A DNA stretch of 64,000 nt from Zygnema cylindricum (Eukaryota; Streptophyta; Zygnematophyceae; Zygnematales; Zygnemataceae). The stretch covers positions 62,001-126,000 of the forward strand of contig JBBHKE010001953.1 of the NCBI GenBank assembly GCA_037447655.1. Reading direction: 5' to 3'. Shown piece after piece: positions 9,840 through 21,213 of the stretch. A program made the translations under genes and the position numbers. Numbering within the stretch: position 1 is the first letter of the stretch; each line of letters begins with the position of its first letter. The notes below the pieces were generated by a model, which had not been told where the DNA came from, searched no databases, and saw only the letters and a program-made list of their open reading frames with translations.

Positions 9840-11654
9840 CTAGTCAATCATTAATTTCAGACCACACTTCTCCCTACAAAAAATTAGCTTAGGGGAAGGC
9901 ACAGGTTTGGTCATCATATCTGCTACCATCTCACTATCTGGTCTGTACTCTAAACTGATTATTTTGTTTTCTACTTTTTCTCTAACAAAGCTGAGTCTGA
10001 TGTCCATGTGTTTGGCTTTAACTTGGTGTTTAGGATTGGCAGAAATAGCGATTGCTGCCTGATTATCACAAAATATTTTCTGCACACCACTCTTAAGGTG
10101 ACCAAGCTCACCAAGCAAAGACTTGACCCACATCAATTCTTTTACAGCAGAACAAGAGGCCATATACTCAGCCTCCATGGTGGACTGAGCAATAACCTTT
10201 TGCTGTTTGCTACTCCAACAACAAGCTCCATTACCCACATATAATACATATCCAGAAGTGCATCTCCTCATCGGAGCATCACCATAACTGGCATCACTCC
10301 AAGTAGTGATGTCAGTATTCTCCCCACCCAAATGCAACCATAGATCCCTAGTTCCTACCAAATATTTAAGGACTCTCTTAGCTGCCTCCCAATCCTTCTT
10401 AGTGGGAGCATTTAGACTTCTACTCAGCACTCCTACAGCTGCAGCTACATCCGGCCGGGTACAATTCATAAAATAGATTAGGCTTCCCACTACTTGCTTG
10501 TAAGGAATAGTCTGCGTGAACTTATGTTCATCAGGAGATAATTCCTCGTCTAAGACTATGACTCCTTCTTCCTCACTCCCCTCACTTCCCTTCTTCAACT
10601 CCATTGGAGTTGTACAACTATTAGCTTTATCCATTTGAAATTTTTCAAGCATGTTCCCTATTGCTTCCTTTTGAGTCAGTCTTATAATTTTCCTTTTTCG
10701 GTCTCTCTCTACTTGAATTCCCAAAATATATCTTGCTTCTCCCATATCCTTCATTTTAAATCTCCCCTTAAGATCGGTTTTCAGTTTGTTAATTTTTTCC
10801 ATTGATTTACTTAAAACAAGCAAATCATCAACATAAATTGCAATAAATATAAAACCTTCCTCATCTTCGAAAACATAGATTGAGTGATCTGAGCTGATCC
10901 AAATATATCCCAGACCGGTAAGAAACTCATCAAGCTTCTTATTACATTATCGAGGTGCCTGTTTCAAACCATAAAGAGATTTAATCAGTCGGCATACCTT
11001 ACTCTCCTCTCCTTCCTCCACAAAACCTTCGGGTTGTCGCATGAAGATCTCCTCTTCCAATTCTCCATGCAAAAAAGTTGTCTTGATGTCCATCTGATGT
11101 ACTTCCATGTCTTCCGCCGCTGCTAAACTGAAAAGTATGCGGACGGAGGGAAATCTGACCACCGGGGCAAAGGTTTCCTCGTAGTCAATTCCTTCCTTTT
11201 GTGTAAATCCCTTTGCCACTAATCTGGCCTTGTAGCGCTCGATTGTGTTATCTGGGTTCAGTTTTAATTTGAAAACCCACTTACAACGGATTGGTTTTCG
11301 GTTAGGTGGACAGTCCACCAGCTCCCAAGTATCGGCTGCCATGATTGAAGCCATCTCCTCATTGATGGCTGTCTTCCACCGGTTTCTTTCTGGACAAGTC
11401 ATCGCCTCTCCATAAGTTTGAGGTTCATCTTGATGAGATAGTTTAGTTACCTTGTTATTAACCTTTTTTTCTTGTAGTCTTTTGCTACTTCTCCTCCCCC
11501 CCTCAAAATCTGAGGCCGGAATAGATGGTTCTCGTGGATTCTTTCGAACAAACTCGGCTTCTCCCCTATCCCTTGATTCCGAATCAATTTCCACCACGTC
11601 TTCCGCTTCGAGTAGAGTTGTCACTGGAGTTTCCACAGTCGAGTCCTTTTCGGT
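9840..11654 (-). pseudogene. Copia RT and RNase H (C4)
   Basis: RT begins after the SDFEGGRRSSKRL linker (about 11530). It shows [60 protein letters not shown] and [11 protein letters not shown] stop at 10947-10949 replaces the Gln of PRQWNKK. The same frame then continues through IYVDDLLVLSKS to a complete RNase H (WSDASYGDAP, TMEAEYMAS, FCDNQAAIAIS) ending at the TAG at 9840. All RT and RNase H catalytic acids are visible. The frame differs from the protease-integrase ORF by one shift near 11640. Confidence 0.88.
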
Positions 11655-13273
11655 CTGATTTGTTTCGCAAGAATGTCATCTTCTCTAAAACCTGGATAGT
11701 TAGGAAGCTCAAAGTCATCGGAATTTTCTGACTCAAATCTGATTTTTATTGACTTCGTATATTTGAAGGGATCCACAGACTTTCCTTCATCCATAACTAC
11801 TAGATGCTTTACTAAGATTATATCTTCCCTTTTTAGATCATAAACTCTATATCCTTTAACATCTTCATCATATCCTAATAAGTATCCCGGTTTTCCTTTA
11901 GGATCTAGCTTCCAATTGGACCGATCAGTATCTAGACTGAACACTTGACTTCCGAAAACCTTTAAGTGAGATATGTCTGGTTTCTGGCCTGTCCATCTCT
12001 CATAAGGTGTTTGATATTTTATAGCTGAAGTAAGAACTCTATTCTTGAGGTAATTAGCACAGTTCATTGCTTCTGCCCAAAACCTTTTTCCTATCTTTTT
12101 ATCTGACAACATACTTCTAGCACTATCACTTAGTGTTCTATTTAACCTTTCAGCTACCCCATTCTGTTCCGGATTTTCTGGAACTGTCTTTTGGTGTTGA
12201 ACCCCATCTTCCCTCAGAAAATCCTCAAACTGGTTAGAAGTATACTCTCCACCATTGTCACTCCTTACTCTCTTGATTGGAGTTTCATGGAGTTTTTCCC
12301 TCCATGCTTTATATTGTCTAAAACAATTCTCAGCTTCGGACTTGTTTTTCAAAAAATATACCCGGGAATACCGAGACCAATCATCAGTGATAGTCATCAT
12401 AAATCTCTTCCCCCCCGGTGAGGGCACTTTAGCCGGTCTCCAAATATCTGTGTGTACTAGATCTAGAACTTTTTCTCCCTTATAGGTGGCTGATTTAGGA
12501 AAGGGTAATCTGTGTGCTTTACCTTGAGCACATCCACTACAATCACTTATATCATCACTTCCACTGAACTGAATCCCTTCCACCACTCCCATCTTTTTCA
12601 TCTCTCTTAACTTATCTAGATTCACATGCCCAAGCCTCTTATGCCACATCATAATATCATGAACACCAGCATAATAAAGTTTCTTCTTTTCATTACTTAA
12701 GATCAGCCTAAACATCCCATGGCTACCTTTCTCAGCAATGAAATAGACATCCTCCTCAAAACTAGCAGTAAAGACTCTTTCCCTAGTGCTAGTGAAAAAA
12801 CCCTTATCATCTAATATTGATGTAGAGATAAGATTTTTGTTCAGCTCCGGAATAAACAATACATCGGAGAATGTTAATATGGATGTCTTTCCTTCTACTA
12901 ACACTTTCAGATCTATCGATCCTACAAGAGTAGTGGTGACTATCCTCCCATCCCCGTACTCTATCTCTACGGTGGGAATCTTTCTTATCTTATCCTTACA
13001 CATGTCCATGGAGGCACCTGAATCTACAATCCATCCTGCTTCACCTTTCAATCCACCGTAAGCACATTTCTGCCTTCGTGGAATTTCGACCTCATTTTTC
13101 GCCTCCAACTCCTCATCCAAAAGGAGCTCATTGTCCTCGTCCTCGGATTCAGCCTCAAGTACCTGTGTGACAAGGGCCTTTTTCTTTCCTCTCGGGGTAC
13201 CACCGGTGTGCCCCTCCTTTAACCGAAGCTCAGTTAGCTTAGTGCACTCTGCCATATAGTGCCCCGGTTTCAT
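11621..13273 (-). CDS. Copia protease and integrase ORF (C4)
   Basis: A 550-codon open frame that is the best preserved Pol segment of this family here. It starts within the zinc knuckle (HYMAEC), passes an acidic linker, then shows the protease motif VDSGASMDMCKD. Next come the pre-integrase domain (MWHKRLGHVNLDKL, CSGCAQGK) and the integrase core with all catalytic residues: Asp in LVHTDIW, Asp in RSDNGGEY and Glu in GVAERLNR. The C-terminal blocks QTPYERWTGQKP and GYLLGYDEDVKGYRVYD follow. The true polyprotein start is the gag ATG at 14182, and breaks in gag mean this ORF is not translated as an intact polyprotein. Confidence 0.82.
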   Translation of the reverse strand: MKPGHYMAECTKLTELRLKEGHTGGTPRGKKKALVTQVLEAESEDEDNELLLDEELEAKNEVEIPRRQKCAYGGLKGEAGWIVDSGASMDMCKDKIRKIPTVEIEYGDGRIVTTTLVGSIDLKVLVEGKTSILTFSDVLFIPELNKNLISTSILDDKGFFTSTRERVFTASFEEDVYFIAEKGSHGMFRLILSNEKKKLYYAGVHDIMMWHKRLGHVNLDKLREMKKMGVVEGIQFSGSDDISDCSGCAQGKAHRLPFPKSATYKGEKVLDLVHTDIWRPAKVPSPGGKRFMMTITDDWSRYSRVYFLKNKSEAENCFRQYKAWREKLHETPIKRVRSDNGGEYTSNQFEDFLREDGVQHQKTVPENPEQNGVAERLNRTLSDSARSMLSDKKIGKRFWAEAMNCANYLKNRVLTSAIKYQTPYERWTGQKPDISHLKVFGSQVFSLDTDRSNWKLDPKGKPGYLLGYDEDVKGYRVYDLKREDIILVKHLVVMDEGKSVDPFKYTKSIKIRFESENSDDFELPNYPGFREDDILAKQIRPKRTRLWKLQ

Positions 13274-14182
13274 ACAAAAGTGACATAGTCCTTTGGGAGC
13301 CCTTGGTTCGAATCATCGGCCTGTTTTTTTCTGCTCCCTACCCCCATAGTTTCCGACCGGTTTTCGGGAATCCCTGTTCCTCCAATCAGTCGCTGTTGCC
13401 AAGGCTTGGCCACTCTTTCCTCCCCTTCCGATCTCAATTGTATTCTCTTGAACGAGAATCATCCCTACCACTGAGTTCCATATCCACCTTGAGTCAGGCA
13501 AGTCCTGCACACGGTAAACTATGTTCACGAACTCATCAGGTAACTTCATCAGTAAACAGTTAACCTTTTCTTTTTCACTAAAATCTTTTCCCGCACTCTA
13601 TAGCTCCATGAATAGTGTAGCAAGCTCATTGCAAAAATCCAACATATTTCCCCCTTTGTATACATACTCCTTAACTTTCTGATCAGCCAACTGTTGTTGC
13701 TGAATCGTACCACTTCGGTACATCTCTATGAGAGCCATCCAAAGTTCGGATGCTCTTTCTACCTGCAAATGAGGACATGCAAGTCCTTGAGTGAGATGGC
13801 GTAGGATGAAGTGCTTTGCCGCCATATTGTTGAAGTCCCAGGTTTCAGTGTCATTCTCCTCATTCCTCGGAATAGGTGACATGAATGTCGAACCAGTTGC
13901 TATTGGTGTGGTCGTCTCCTTCTCCTTTCCTTTGTCCACCACCTCTCCTTCTTTTTTTTCCTCCGTTGTAGGTGGGTCCTCTTTCCTGGTGAATCTCGTT
14001 CCTCCAAACCCTGGAGGAAATCAAAGACTTGATGGACGCCCCAACCGTCCACTCACTATCCCCCAAAACCTTTTTTCGCATAAACCTCCTATCATCATAC
14101 TTTCCCAGTATATGAAGCTAGTTCCATTAAGTATTGGTACCCTAGAGGGTGGGCCCATAACCTGAAACTCTGAGACCTCCAT
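13274..14182 (-). pseudogene. Copia gag (C4), broken
   Basis: Gag starts at 14182 (MEVSEFQVMGPPSRVP). It shows the capsid-like blocks WDFNNMAAKHFILRHL, YVYKGGNMLDFCNELATL and KLPDEFVNIVYRVQ, and the nucleocapsid zinc knuckle CHFCMKPGHYMAEC at the junction with Pol. Stop codons follow FMEL (about 13600) and occur near 14020, and there is a further frame change near 13310. It is collinear with the open gag of C9, which confirms the family assignment. Confidence 0.85.
14148..14162 (-). promoter_or_regulatory. Half-tRNA primer-binding site (C4)
   Basis: The minus strand reads GGTTATGGGCCCACC immediately after the LTR end TTTCA. It is a 15 of 15 match to the complement of plant initiator tRNA-Met bases GGUGGGCCCAUAACC (anticodon stem-loop, from my knowledge of that tRNA). 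It also encodes part of Gag (residues VMGPP). Confidence 0.78.
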
Positions 14183-15210
14183 AAGTCCTCAGAGTGGACA
14201 GCTTCCAAGAAGCCTCTAGGATAATCCTAACCCTTTTGTGTTTCAGCAAAAATAACTGCCACCCTGACACACAAAAACCCTGACCACTTACACCCTTGTG
14301 AAGGCAAGACTCCCTTGAGTCGATAGCAAAAAGAATCTCTGAATTTTCTCCCCTGAGCAGTTAGTTATGGAGGATCAAAGTTGACCTTTTGTACAGAAGC
14401 TCTCTGGGAGAGAGGGTCCTATCTTCTAATTTTTCTAAGTCCTATCTCTCTCACAGACTCTATCTACTGATGTACGGAACCAATCAGAATTGAGTTCCGT
14501 TCGCAAAAGTACAGCTGCCGGTGTACTTTAGGTACGGACATTGTACGACATGGCCTAAATGTCGACACATGTCATATCCGGATTCGATGCCATAATCTCC
14601 GGAGATTCCACGATCCAACGAAATTTCGCCACGCTTCATCCGATGTGGCGATTGCCACAAACTGCCGAAATCTTCCTCCGCGATCTCGGCGCTAATTGCG
14701 GCCGTCCGATTAAATTCGGATTTAATCGTAGCCGTAATAAATACATGCGCGGTATTTGTTTCACTTACGAAACAAATGCGCGGTATTGATTTCTAGTCCG
14801 TACCGTAATCCGTACTTTATATATTACCGGATCTATGTATCCCATAATCTATTACAGTTAAATGATTTATCGTACGTATACATATTTAAATAATTATCAA
14901 ACTATATACTACGTAACATTAATCTTAGACTTAACGGCTAAGGCTACCGGCTATTTCCTGTCTGCCGGCCGGTAGGTACAATGATCAATTCCTGTAGCCG
15001 GCACATACCTTTTAAATAAATAAACCCTATCTAATATAAATTTCCCGTAAACCTCAGAATAGCCTAGGTAGCCATGGCTCTAGCTTCCTCTCCAATTTCT
15101 CAGTGACTGCGACAAGTTTGAGAGTTGGAGAGAGAAGTTAGAGATAGACTGCCTCGGCTTCTTTATTTCTTTTCACACCTAGAAAATACTTAAAACCATT
15201 AGTTTCTACA
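14163..15210 (-). repeat. 5' LTR of C4 (TGTAGAAA subtype)
   Basis: A 1048-bp LTR. On minus it starts TGTAGAAACTAATGG at 15210 and ends GTCTCAGAGTTTCA at 14163. The tRNA-like module lies at about 14929-15007 on the plus strand. GTAC motifs occur around 14510-14550. The sequence to its right (15211) is Copia RT of the opposite-strand copy C5, so C4 probably inserted into C5. Confidence 0.87.
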
Positions 15211-15806
15211 TGGGAGTATTAAGTAGGAGTCTGAATGATCCTAGGAAGAAAGATTGGGAAGCGGCCAAAAGGGTCATGCGGTATTTGGTAGGAACAAGAG
15301 ATTTGTGGTTGCATCTGGGTGGGGATAACACTGACATCACTACTTGGAGTGATGCCTGTTATGGGGATGCCCCGATGAGGAGGTGTACTTCTGGATATGT
15401 GTTGTATATTGGGAATGGGGCTTGTTGTTAGAGCAGTAAACAACGAAAGGTGATTGCTCAGTCCACTATGGAGGCTGAGTATATGGCCTCTTGTTCTGCT
15501 GTGAAAGAATTATTGTGGTTGAAATCTTTGCTTCAAGAATTGGGATACATGAAGAATGGAGTACAAAAGATATTTTGTGATAATCAAGCTGCGATTGTAA
15601 TTGCAGCAAACCCTAAGCATCATTTTAAAGCAAAACACATGGATATTCGTTTGAGCTTTGTTAGGGAGAAAGTTGAGAATAAAATCATTAGTTTGGAATA
15701 TAGACCAGATGGTGAGATGGTAGCAGATATGATGACTAAACCGGTTCCTTCTCCTAAATTAATATTTTGTAGGGAGAAGTGTGGACTGAAGCAAAAGATA
15801 GACTAG
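15211..15806 (+). pseudogene. Copia RT end and RNase H (C5)
   Basis: One frame from GVLSRSLNDPRKKDWEAAKR through RNase H to the final KQKID. A TAG at 15429-15431 replaces the Trp of CCWSSKQ. Catalytic blocks are intact (WSDACYGDAP, TMEAEYMAS, IFCDNQAAIVIA). A single nonsense change separates it from an open frame over almost 200 codons. Confidence 0.86.
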
Positions 15807-15819
15807 AAAATAAGGGGAG

Positions 15820-16768
15820 TGTTGAAAAAGGAGGTATTTTAAAGTCTCTCTTGTGACCTTACTACAGCCCTCAAACTTATCGTAGTCACTGAGGACCTCC
15901 AAGCAGCCATGGCTGCCTCTAGCAACTAAAGAGACAAGCATATAACTAGTATTGTTTTTGCAAAACATAGGCTGCCAGCTTTGGGAATTGATCCAAGGAC
16001 CTCTAGTACCTTTGTATGGACTAGACGTGCGCCTTATCCAATAGGTATTGGAGGAGTGATACACGTATATGACGCGATATTTATTTAATGATATACAACG
16101 ACGGATATTCCCTTTTAAACAAATTATGTGACATACCGGTTCGAACGAAATTGGACCGCACGAAATATCCGAATCGGCATGTAATTTCGACGGACAAAAT
16201 CAAATGTCCGGATCTGATCGAACGGCTCACAGTGGAGCCGGAATGCTGAAATAGAAGTTTGGCGTTTTGCGGACCAGATGTCGGCGAATGACACCTGGCA
16301 ACATATGGTTGGATAGCGGATATTACGGGAGGAGCAACTACGGCTCCCGAACTGACATGCGTCAGCGGACCGGCCATGCCGTACTATAGCCGTACAAGAA
16401 GTACAGCGGTACCTGTACCTTCTTGTACTTTATAGTCATATGATTGGTCTAGTACCTTAGTAATTCGTTTAGAGAGGTAGCTTAGGACTTAGAATATTTT
16501 TTGGTTTTTCAGCCTCTCTCCCAGAGTGCACCTGTATTTATGGACCAACTTTGGTCAGCCATAACTTAATGCTCAGGTGAGCAAATTCAGCGATTCTTTT
16601 TTTACTCTGGACTCAAGGAGCCCAGGCTACACAGGGGTGTAGTCGGTCAAAGTTTTTAGCGGGCTAGGGTGGCATTTATTCATTGCCAAAGTCAAAATTG
16701 CAAATTTTATCTTAGAGGCTTCATATAAGCTGGACATTCTGTGGACTCTTGGAGGTCACACAGTTTGA
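15820..16768 (+). repeat. 3' LTR of C5
   Basis: A 949-bp LTR from TGTTGAAAAAGGAGG, after AGAAAATAAGGGGAG, to about 16768 where GGAGGTCACACAGTTTGA corresponds to the usual GGAGGTCTCAGAGTTTCA. The end is therefore mutated (GA instead of CA). The antisense tRNA-like module is at about 15980-16046 and keeps the D-arm-like CCTATTGGATAAGGC on minus. Confidence 0.8.
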
Positions 16769-16884
16769 AGCAGCCCATCTGATCTTAGGATACTTCCACC
16801 TGCACTTCTTCGAGGAGCAGGGCGACCTCTCGAGACCAGGCAGGGGAAGAAACCAGGAAACGCAGGTTACCATAGCCCAAGAGA

Positions 16885-19554
16885 GTGCACCACTTTGACC
16901 TCCGTGACAGTAAAGGCAGGTTCACACCGGTTGTTAAGGAAGAATTGTTACCTTCTACCGAGCCAACTGCACCAGAAAAACCTCCTCTAGTTGCCCATAT
17001 CGCGCGACCTTTGGGAGGATTATGGAGGACCATGGAAAGAGAGAAGTTTCGGGCATGGGGATTGCAGATTTGACTAAGGTGGTTAGCACGACTTAGGAGT
17101 TGGTGGTAATAGTCAAGGCACAGGGTCAGGCCCCGAGGGGGGGTGGACTAGTTACGGTGGATAAGGAGGCTTTAAAAAAGGAAAGGCGGGCTTTTTGGGA
17201 ACAAGAGTTGAACCTTTTACAAGAAGCAAGACATAGGTATCGTGGACATCCTAGTGGGCAGATGTTCACTTCTCCTAGGACAAGACCATATCCCGGAGCA
17301 CCAGTTCAGGAACCCACATCTATCTCGGAAACGCCACTACGGATACCTCTTTCGGAGATTTACCAAGATACCCCTCTTCAGCAAGAACGGGGTGGAACCA
17401 CAGGACCCAATGGGAAGGGTTTGGGTGCAGATTTACTTCTTCACATTGCCGTTTCTCCTCGAGGAGTGTTAACTATTGTTTTGGTAGAAGACGCCTTCGT
17501 AGTAAAAGCCTTGGTGGAATAACAACCGGACGAAAGAGTTCACATTTCCTTGAGGGCATCCACTCCTCCCGCTTCTCTTGCCACACAATCTCCACAATCC
17601 CCTGCTCTTACCTTTTTTCTGTCCCCATCCTTTTCTCTAGCTGCAGCAGTCCACGGGTCACCGAATCCACTTGTCTTACCTTACAAATATATCGCTTACT
17701 CACCTCCTCACAGGCGATCCCCATCCTCTTGTACTGGAACTCCTCCTCCCATGGGTTCATAGAGGCGGCCCAGGAAACAGACACTCTTCAGGAAACAAAC
17801 ACCTTCTCCTCCAAGCTTCCAGTCGTCACAGTCTCCGCCGCCATCTGTTCGTAGGGGACCTCGACCTTGTCTTCACATCCCCTCGGTAGAGACCGTTGTC
17901 AAGGAAGAATAAGCCTCTCTTGAATATAGAGGAGCAGATGACCAACCATCTTCTTCAAGAGCAAGACCTTTTTCAGTGGGGGGGGATGCCACTGGTGCTA
18001 CTACTGTCTGTCCTATAAGAGGACGGGCCCTGCAAGATCTCAAGGTAACAGATCCTCGGACAATATCACTAGCTCAGTTTGTCAGACCCACCTGACACGC
18101 CTCCTCACGGTCATCTGCCTTACCGAGGAGGAAAGAATAGGGGATATCTGGATCTTCATAGGGGACAACTCGGGAATTGCTTATTCTGATTTTGAACTTT
18201 TGTGGAAATCCTTCATGCAGTCTAAATAAACAAATACAGGGGACGGGCCATCCCCACGGATTTTAAGACCAATCTTTTCCTTATGATGGTAAAATATATA
18301 GCCGGAGGAGCTTAAGCAGACTATAAGGAGCGTCAACCCTATTTGAAGGCTCCCAACATCAAAATCTCCCATCCAGTTCTTGACGCTGAAGCCTTAGATG
18401 CAGCCGCCAACCCGGCTTTTGCCGCAGCCATTGCTGTTACCGCCACTTTCACTATGGACATGAAATAGCAAGCCCAAGGGAGGGCTTATGTCAACCATCT
18501 GCAGGCTATACAAGCCGCCAAGGCAACCAACCAGATGGTTGCCAATCGAACTCCCTGCATCACTCTTTTGGACGCCTGGAGACACCTTTATACAAAAAAG
18601 AATGAAACTACAATGAAGGAGTTCACGGACTTTCGATGTTTGAAAGATGAAACTCTTCAAACGCTGTTCAACCGCCTCTCGAGCCTCTATGAAAAGACTA
18701 AGCTGTCTACCATTGACACACCAGCCATGGCCACGAAATATTATGTCGCTGTTCGGAATACATTCGGACCAACAGGACTGGCTGCTCTCGACAATTGGAG
18801 TGCCAATCAGGCAATCTACGACAAGAATCCCACGTCGGAAGAAGTTTCATTGGTTGGTATGAAGTTATATGATCATTTTGTAAACAGCGAGGCCCAAGAA
18901 AAGGTTGTTACCGCCAAGGCACGAGCCAACGTCGCAGGTTTCACAAGGGAATCCTCTCTTAATCAAGAAAAACAAACACAACTCCAAGCTTTGTAGAAGC
19001 TTAAGGGGAAACACGAAGGTGAGACCAGACCCAAACTTACAATAGGTGCGGATGAAAACGTTTACCTGTACAACTGCCTTAACAACAACCAAACCGGTCA
19101 CGGGTGGAAATGATTCCCCAGGAAGCTCAACCAAAAACTCGCTATCAGGCAAAAAGAGTTTGAGAAAGAACATGCAGAAAGAACCCGAAAGAAGCAAGTA
19201 CGCAGGCAAGGAGGCTTAGGAGGGGATCCCACGCCGGTCACCAAAGACACTTATAAACATACTCCTTGCTCTGAGAGAACGAAGATGTCTCTATCCCAAT
19301 TGAGACAAATCAGACTTGCTAAATTTGATGATGCTCATATCTCTAATGAGCTAAGGGGCAAGTATACAACTGGGGGGTCCAAATGTGAGGCTTGTGGGTT
19401 CATGGGCCAGAAAGAAGGGCAATGTTTTTGGAAGAATGGGGTCCCAAAAGAAATGCTGCAATTTGCTTTGTTCACAGGCGAAGGGGAAATAACCAATAAT
19501 CCTCTGCCAATGCAACTTTTGTATCCCGAGGACGTAAATCTCTCGATGAACTAG
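16885..19554 (+). pseudogene. Gypsy gag region (Gy1)
   Basis: Open stretches at 16885-17073, 17100-17522 and 18535-18996 form a decayed Gag. The N-terminal part is basic and Pro/Ser rich (about 17100-17900). The capsid-like part holds TLLDAWRHLYTKKNETTMKE, TLQTLFNRLSSLYEKTKL and EVSLVGMKLYDHFVNSEA. A zinc knuckle relic follows at about 19390, CEACGFMGQKEGQC, with CCHC spacing but Gln in place of His. Stops occur at several points, including after ALVE (17522) and QLQAL (18996). A matching gag C-terminus in Gy2 (36319-36767) supports the family assignment. Gag would build the particle and bind RNA. Confidence 0.7.
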
Positions 19555-20519
19555 AACCCAACAGATTGACGCCAGAACATATCATTGAGCAACAAAGCAC
19601 TCAATTGGCTACCTTGGCAGCAAAACTGGCTCCTCTCTGCTTCAGATTGAATGCCCACACACATCAACCTCAGACGCCAACTTAAAAACTGCAAAAACAA
19701 AAACAAGAATTGCTATAAAGGCTGGCGGAGCTAGAGCAGCAGACCACATTGAATGGAGATGATGATGACCTTATGGGTTGGGATATAGAGCCTCTAAAGG
19801 CTCATCACGCTGGGACATTTCTATCCGAAGCGTAGAACATTGGATTCAAGGATAGTGGCATACAACTGCGCTCTACAACGTCCTCTCAGAGAAAGGATAA
19901 ACAACCAATGGAACAAAAGGACCACAGCCGCAAAGCCACTGGTTCTTTATCTTTCACACCAAGAGCAGTCCTTCTGAACAGTAACATTAAGTTTGGCATA
20001 AAACTGACTCATCCGCCTCCTCCAGCTTCAAAGACACTTCCTCTCGGCTTTGAAGGGTACAAGAAACCATAGCCAGAAAAGGATCCTTCTACAATCAAAA
20101 CAGTTTAGGAATGGTTCGATCGATACTTAGCTGAAAGACCACCGACAGACCTGCCGATTACACCTCCAACAACAAACTCTGACATAGAAGGTGAGGAGGC
20201 AATAGGGGTGATAGAGGAGAAATTGGAAGAGGAGGAATCACCCATTTCATCACCCAAAGCTAACACTCCTTCCTCCAAAACAATAGTTATGTTGGTACGA
20301 CACTTGGTGCCCTATGCACTAACGCACGTCAAGAAGCTAGCTTCCTCCCACAATTTGTCCTAAGAAACCCTCATTCAAGCACTGGGGGAAGAGATTCACA
20401 CCAAGAGGGAAAGGGTCGCTTTGGCATAACCACCCAAGACAGTCTTTATGTTGGGGAAACCAAAAACTTTTATGGCGGATAGTGATTATAAGGCCTTGTC
20501 GGTGGCCTTTATTCTTAAC
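19555..20519 (+). pseudogene. Gag-Pol linker of Gy1, no domain recognised
   Basis: Low-complexity, acidic and proline-containing translation with many stops. Short blocks such as DDDLMGWDIEPLKAHHA are matched by Gy2 (36319-36648), so this is element coding sequence and not spacer. I cannot assign a function to it. Confidence 0.55.
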
Positions 20520-21035
20520 AGGACCAAAAAATTTAAACTTAATGGATACTGCGGGTATCAAGATGCAGTGGTGAATACCAAAGCCCTCCCTAACTTTATA
20601 ACCACCTGAGCATTGCAACAAACGCCAGCAATACTCCGGCCAAAAATCAACCTAACTGACATATGCGTGAGCACGGTCAGCAATGGTAGCCAAGCAATAT
20701 ATGGCATCATAAAAGCAATGGAAATCGAATTTGCAGATGACGCAGGACAACATGTACAAATTCAACTTCCCTTCTTTGTGGTGGAAGGTAAGCAATTTGA
20801 AATTTTGTTGGGTATGACAACGTGGACAATATTTAACATGGAATTAAGCGTTTCGAAGGAACAATTTATAGTTTTGGACCTGGAGAATCCTGTGGGCACC
20901 AAAGTGGTGGTCCCCTTAGATTTATGGAACCGGGGGAGAACAATTGTTCCAATGTCTAGATGCTATCCTATATACGCTACATCCACCCCTTCGAAGTTGT
21001 GCAAAGACTCCACCGATATCGCTGGTTCCATCTAG
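20520..21035 (+). pseudogene. Gypsy aspartic protease remnant (Gy1)
   Basis: The block KKFKLNGYCGYQDAVVNTKA leads into a retropepsin-like fold: EIEFADDAGQHVQIQLPFFV, then VVEGKQFEILLGMTTWT, which resembles the flap and ILLG region of plant gypsy proteases. A canonical D-S/T-G triad is not clearly visible; DAVV(N/D) may be its relic. The Gy2 copy (35212-35757) is collinear and more open. The frame differs from the methyltransferase-RT frame, so at least one frameshift lies between 21035 and 21214. Confidence 0.62.
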
Positions 21036-21213
21036 CAATTCCCTATTTCCAAGCGGTGGGAAAGGGAGTATCAAAACATATTGGTACAGATGACCACATT
21101 TCAGCGTGATGTGGATAGGAGCTTTGCCACTATATTACCTAGAAAAACCAAACGTTATCTAGTCAAAACTTCGAAAGGTTCGTAACAAAGGGAATGATTT
21201 CAATCGACAAGTG

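Larger units (their letters stand above)
9626..15210 (-). mobile_element. Copia retrotransposon C4, nearly full length
   Basis: The most complete autonomous-type member in the window, on the minus strand. It has a 5' LTR (14163-15210), primer site, gag, protease, integrase, RT, RNase H, polypurine tract and the first ~200 bp of the 3' LTR. The 3' LTR is cut at about 9626, where unrelated sequence begins, so no target duplication can be read. Coding damage is light: one stop in RT, one frameshift between integrase and RT, and a few breaks in gag. Confidence 0.9.
15211..16768 (+). mobile_element. Copia retrotransposon C5, 3' end
   Basis: The plus-strand 3' portion of a Copia copy: end of RT, RNase H, polypurine tract and 3' LTR. 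It begins at the C4 LTR boundary in the middle of the VGVLSRSLN segment. Its upstream part is not found left of C4, so it was probably lost together with the truncated C4 3' LTR. Confidence 0.85.

Noticed and set aside
12191-13061. Plus-strand ORFs opposite the C4 protease-integrase frame
   Set aside because: They are antisense shadows with no motifs; the minus strand gives complete Copia domains.
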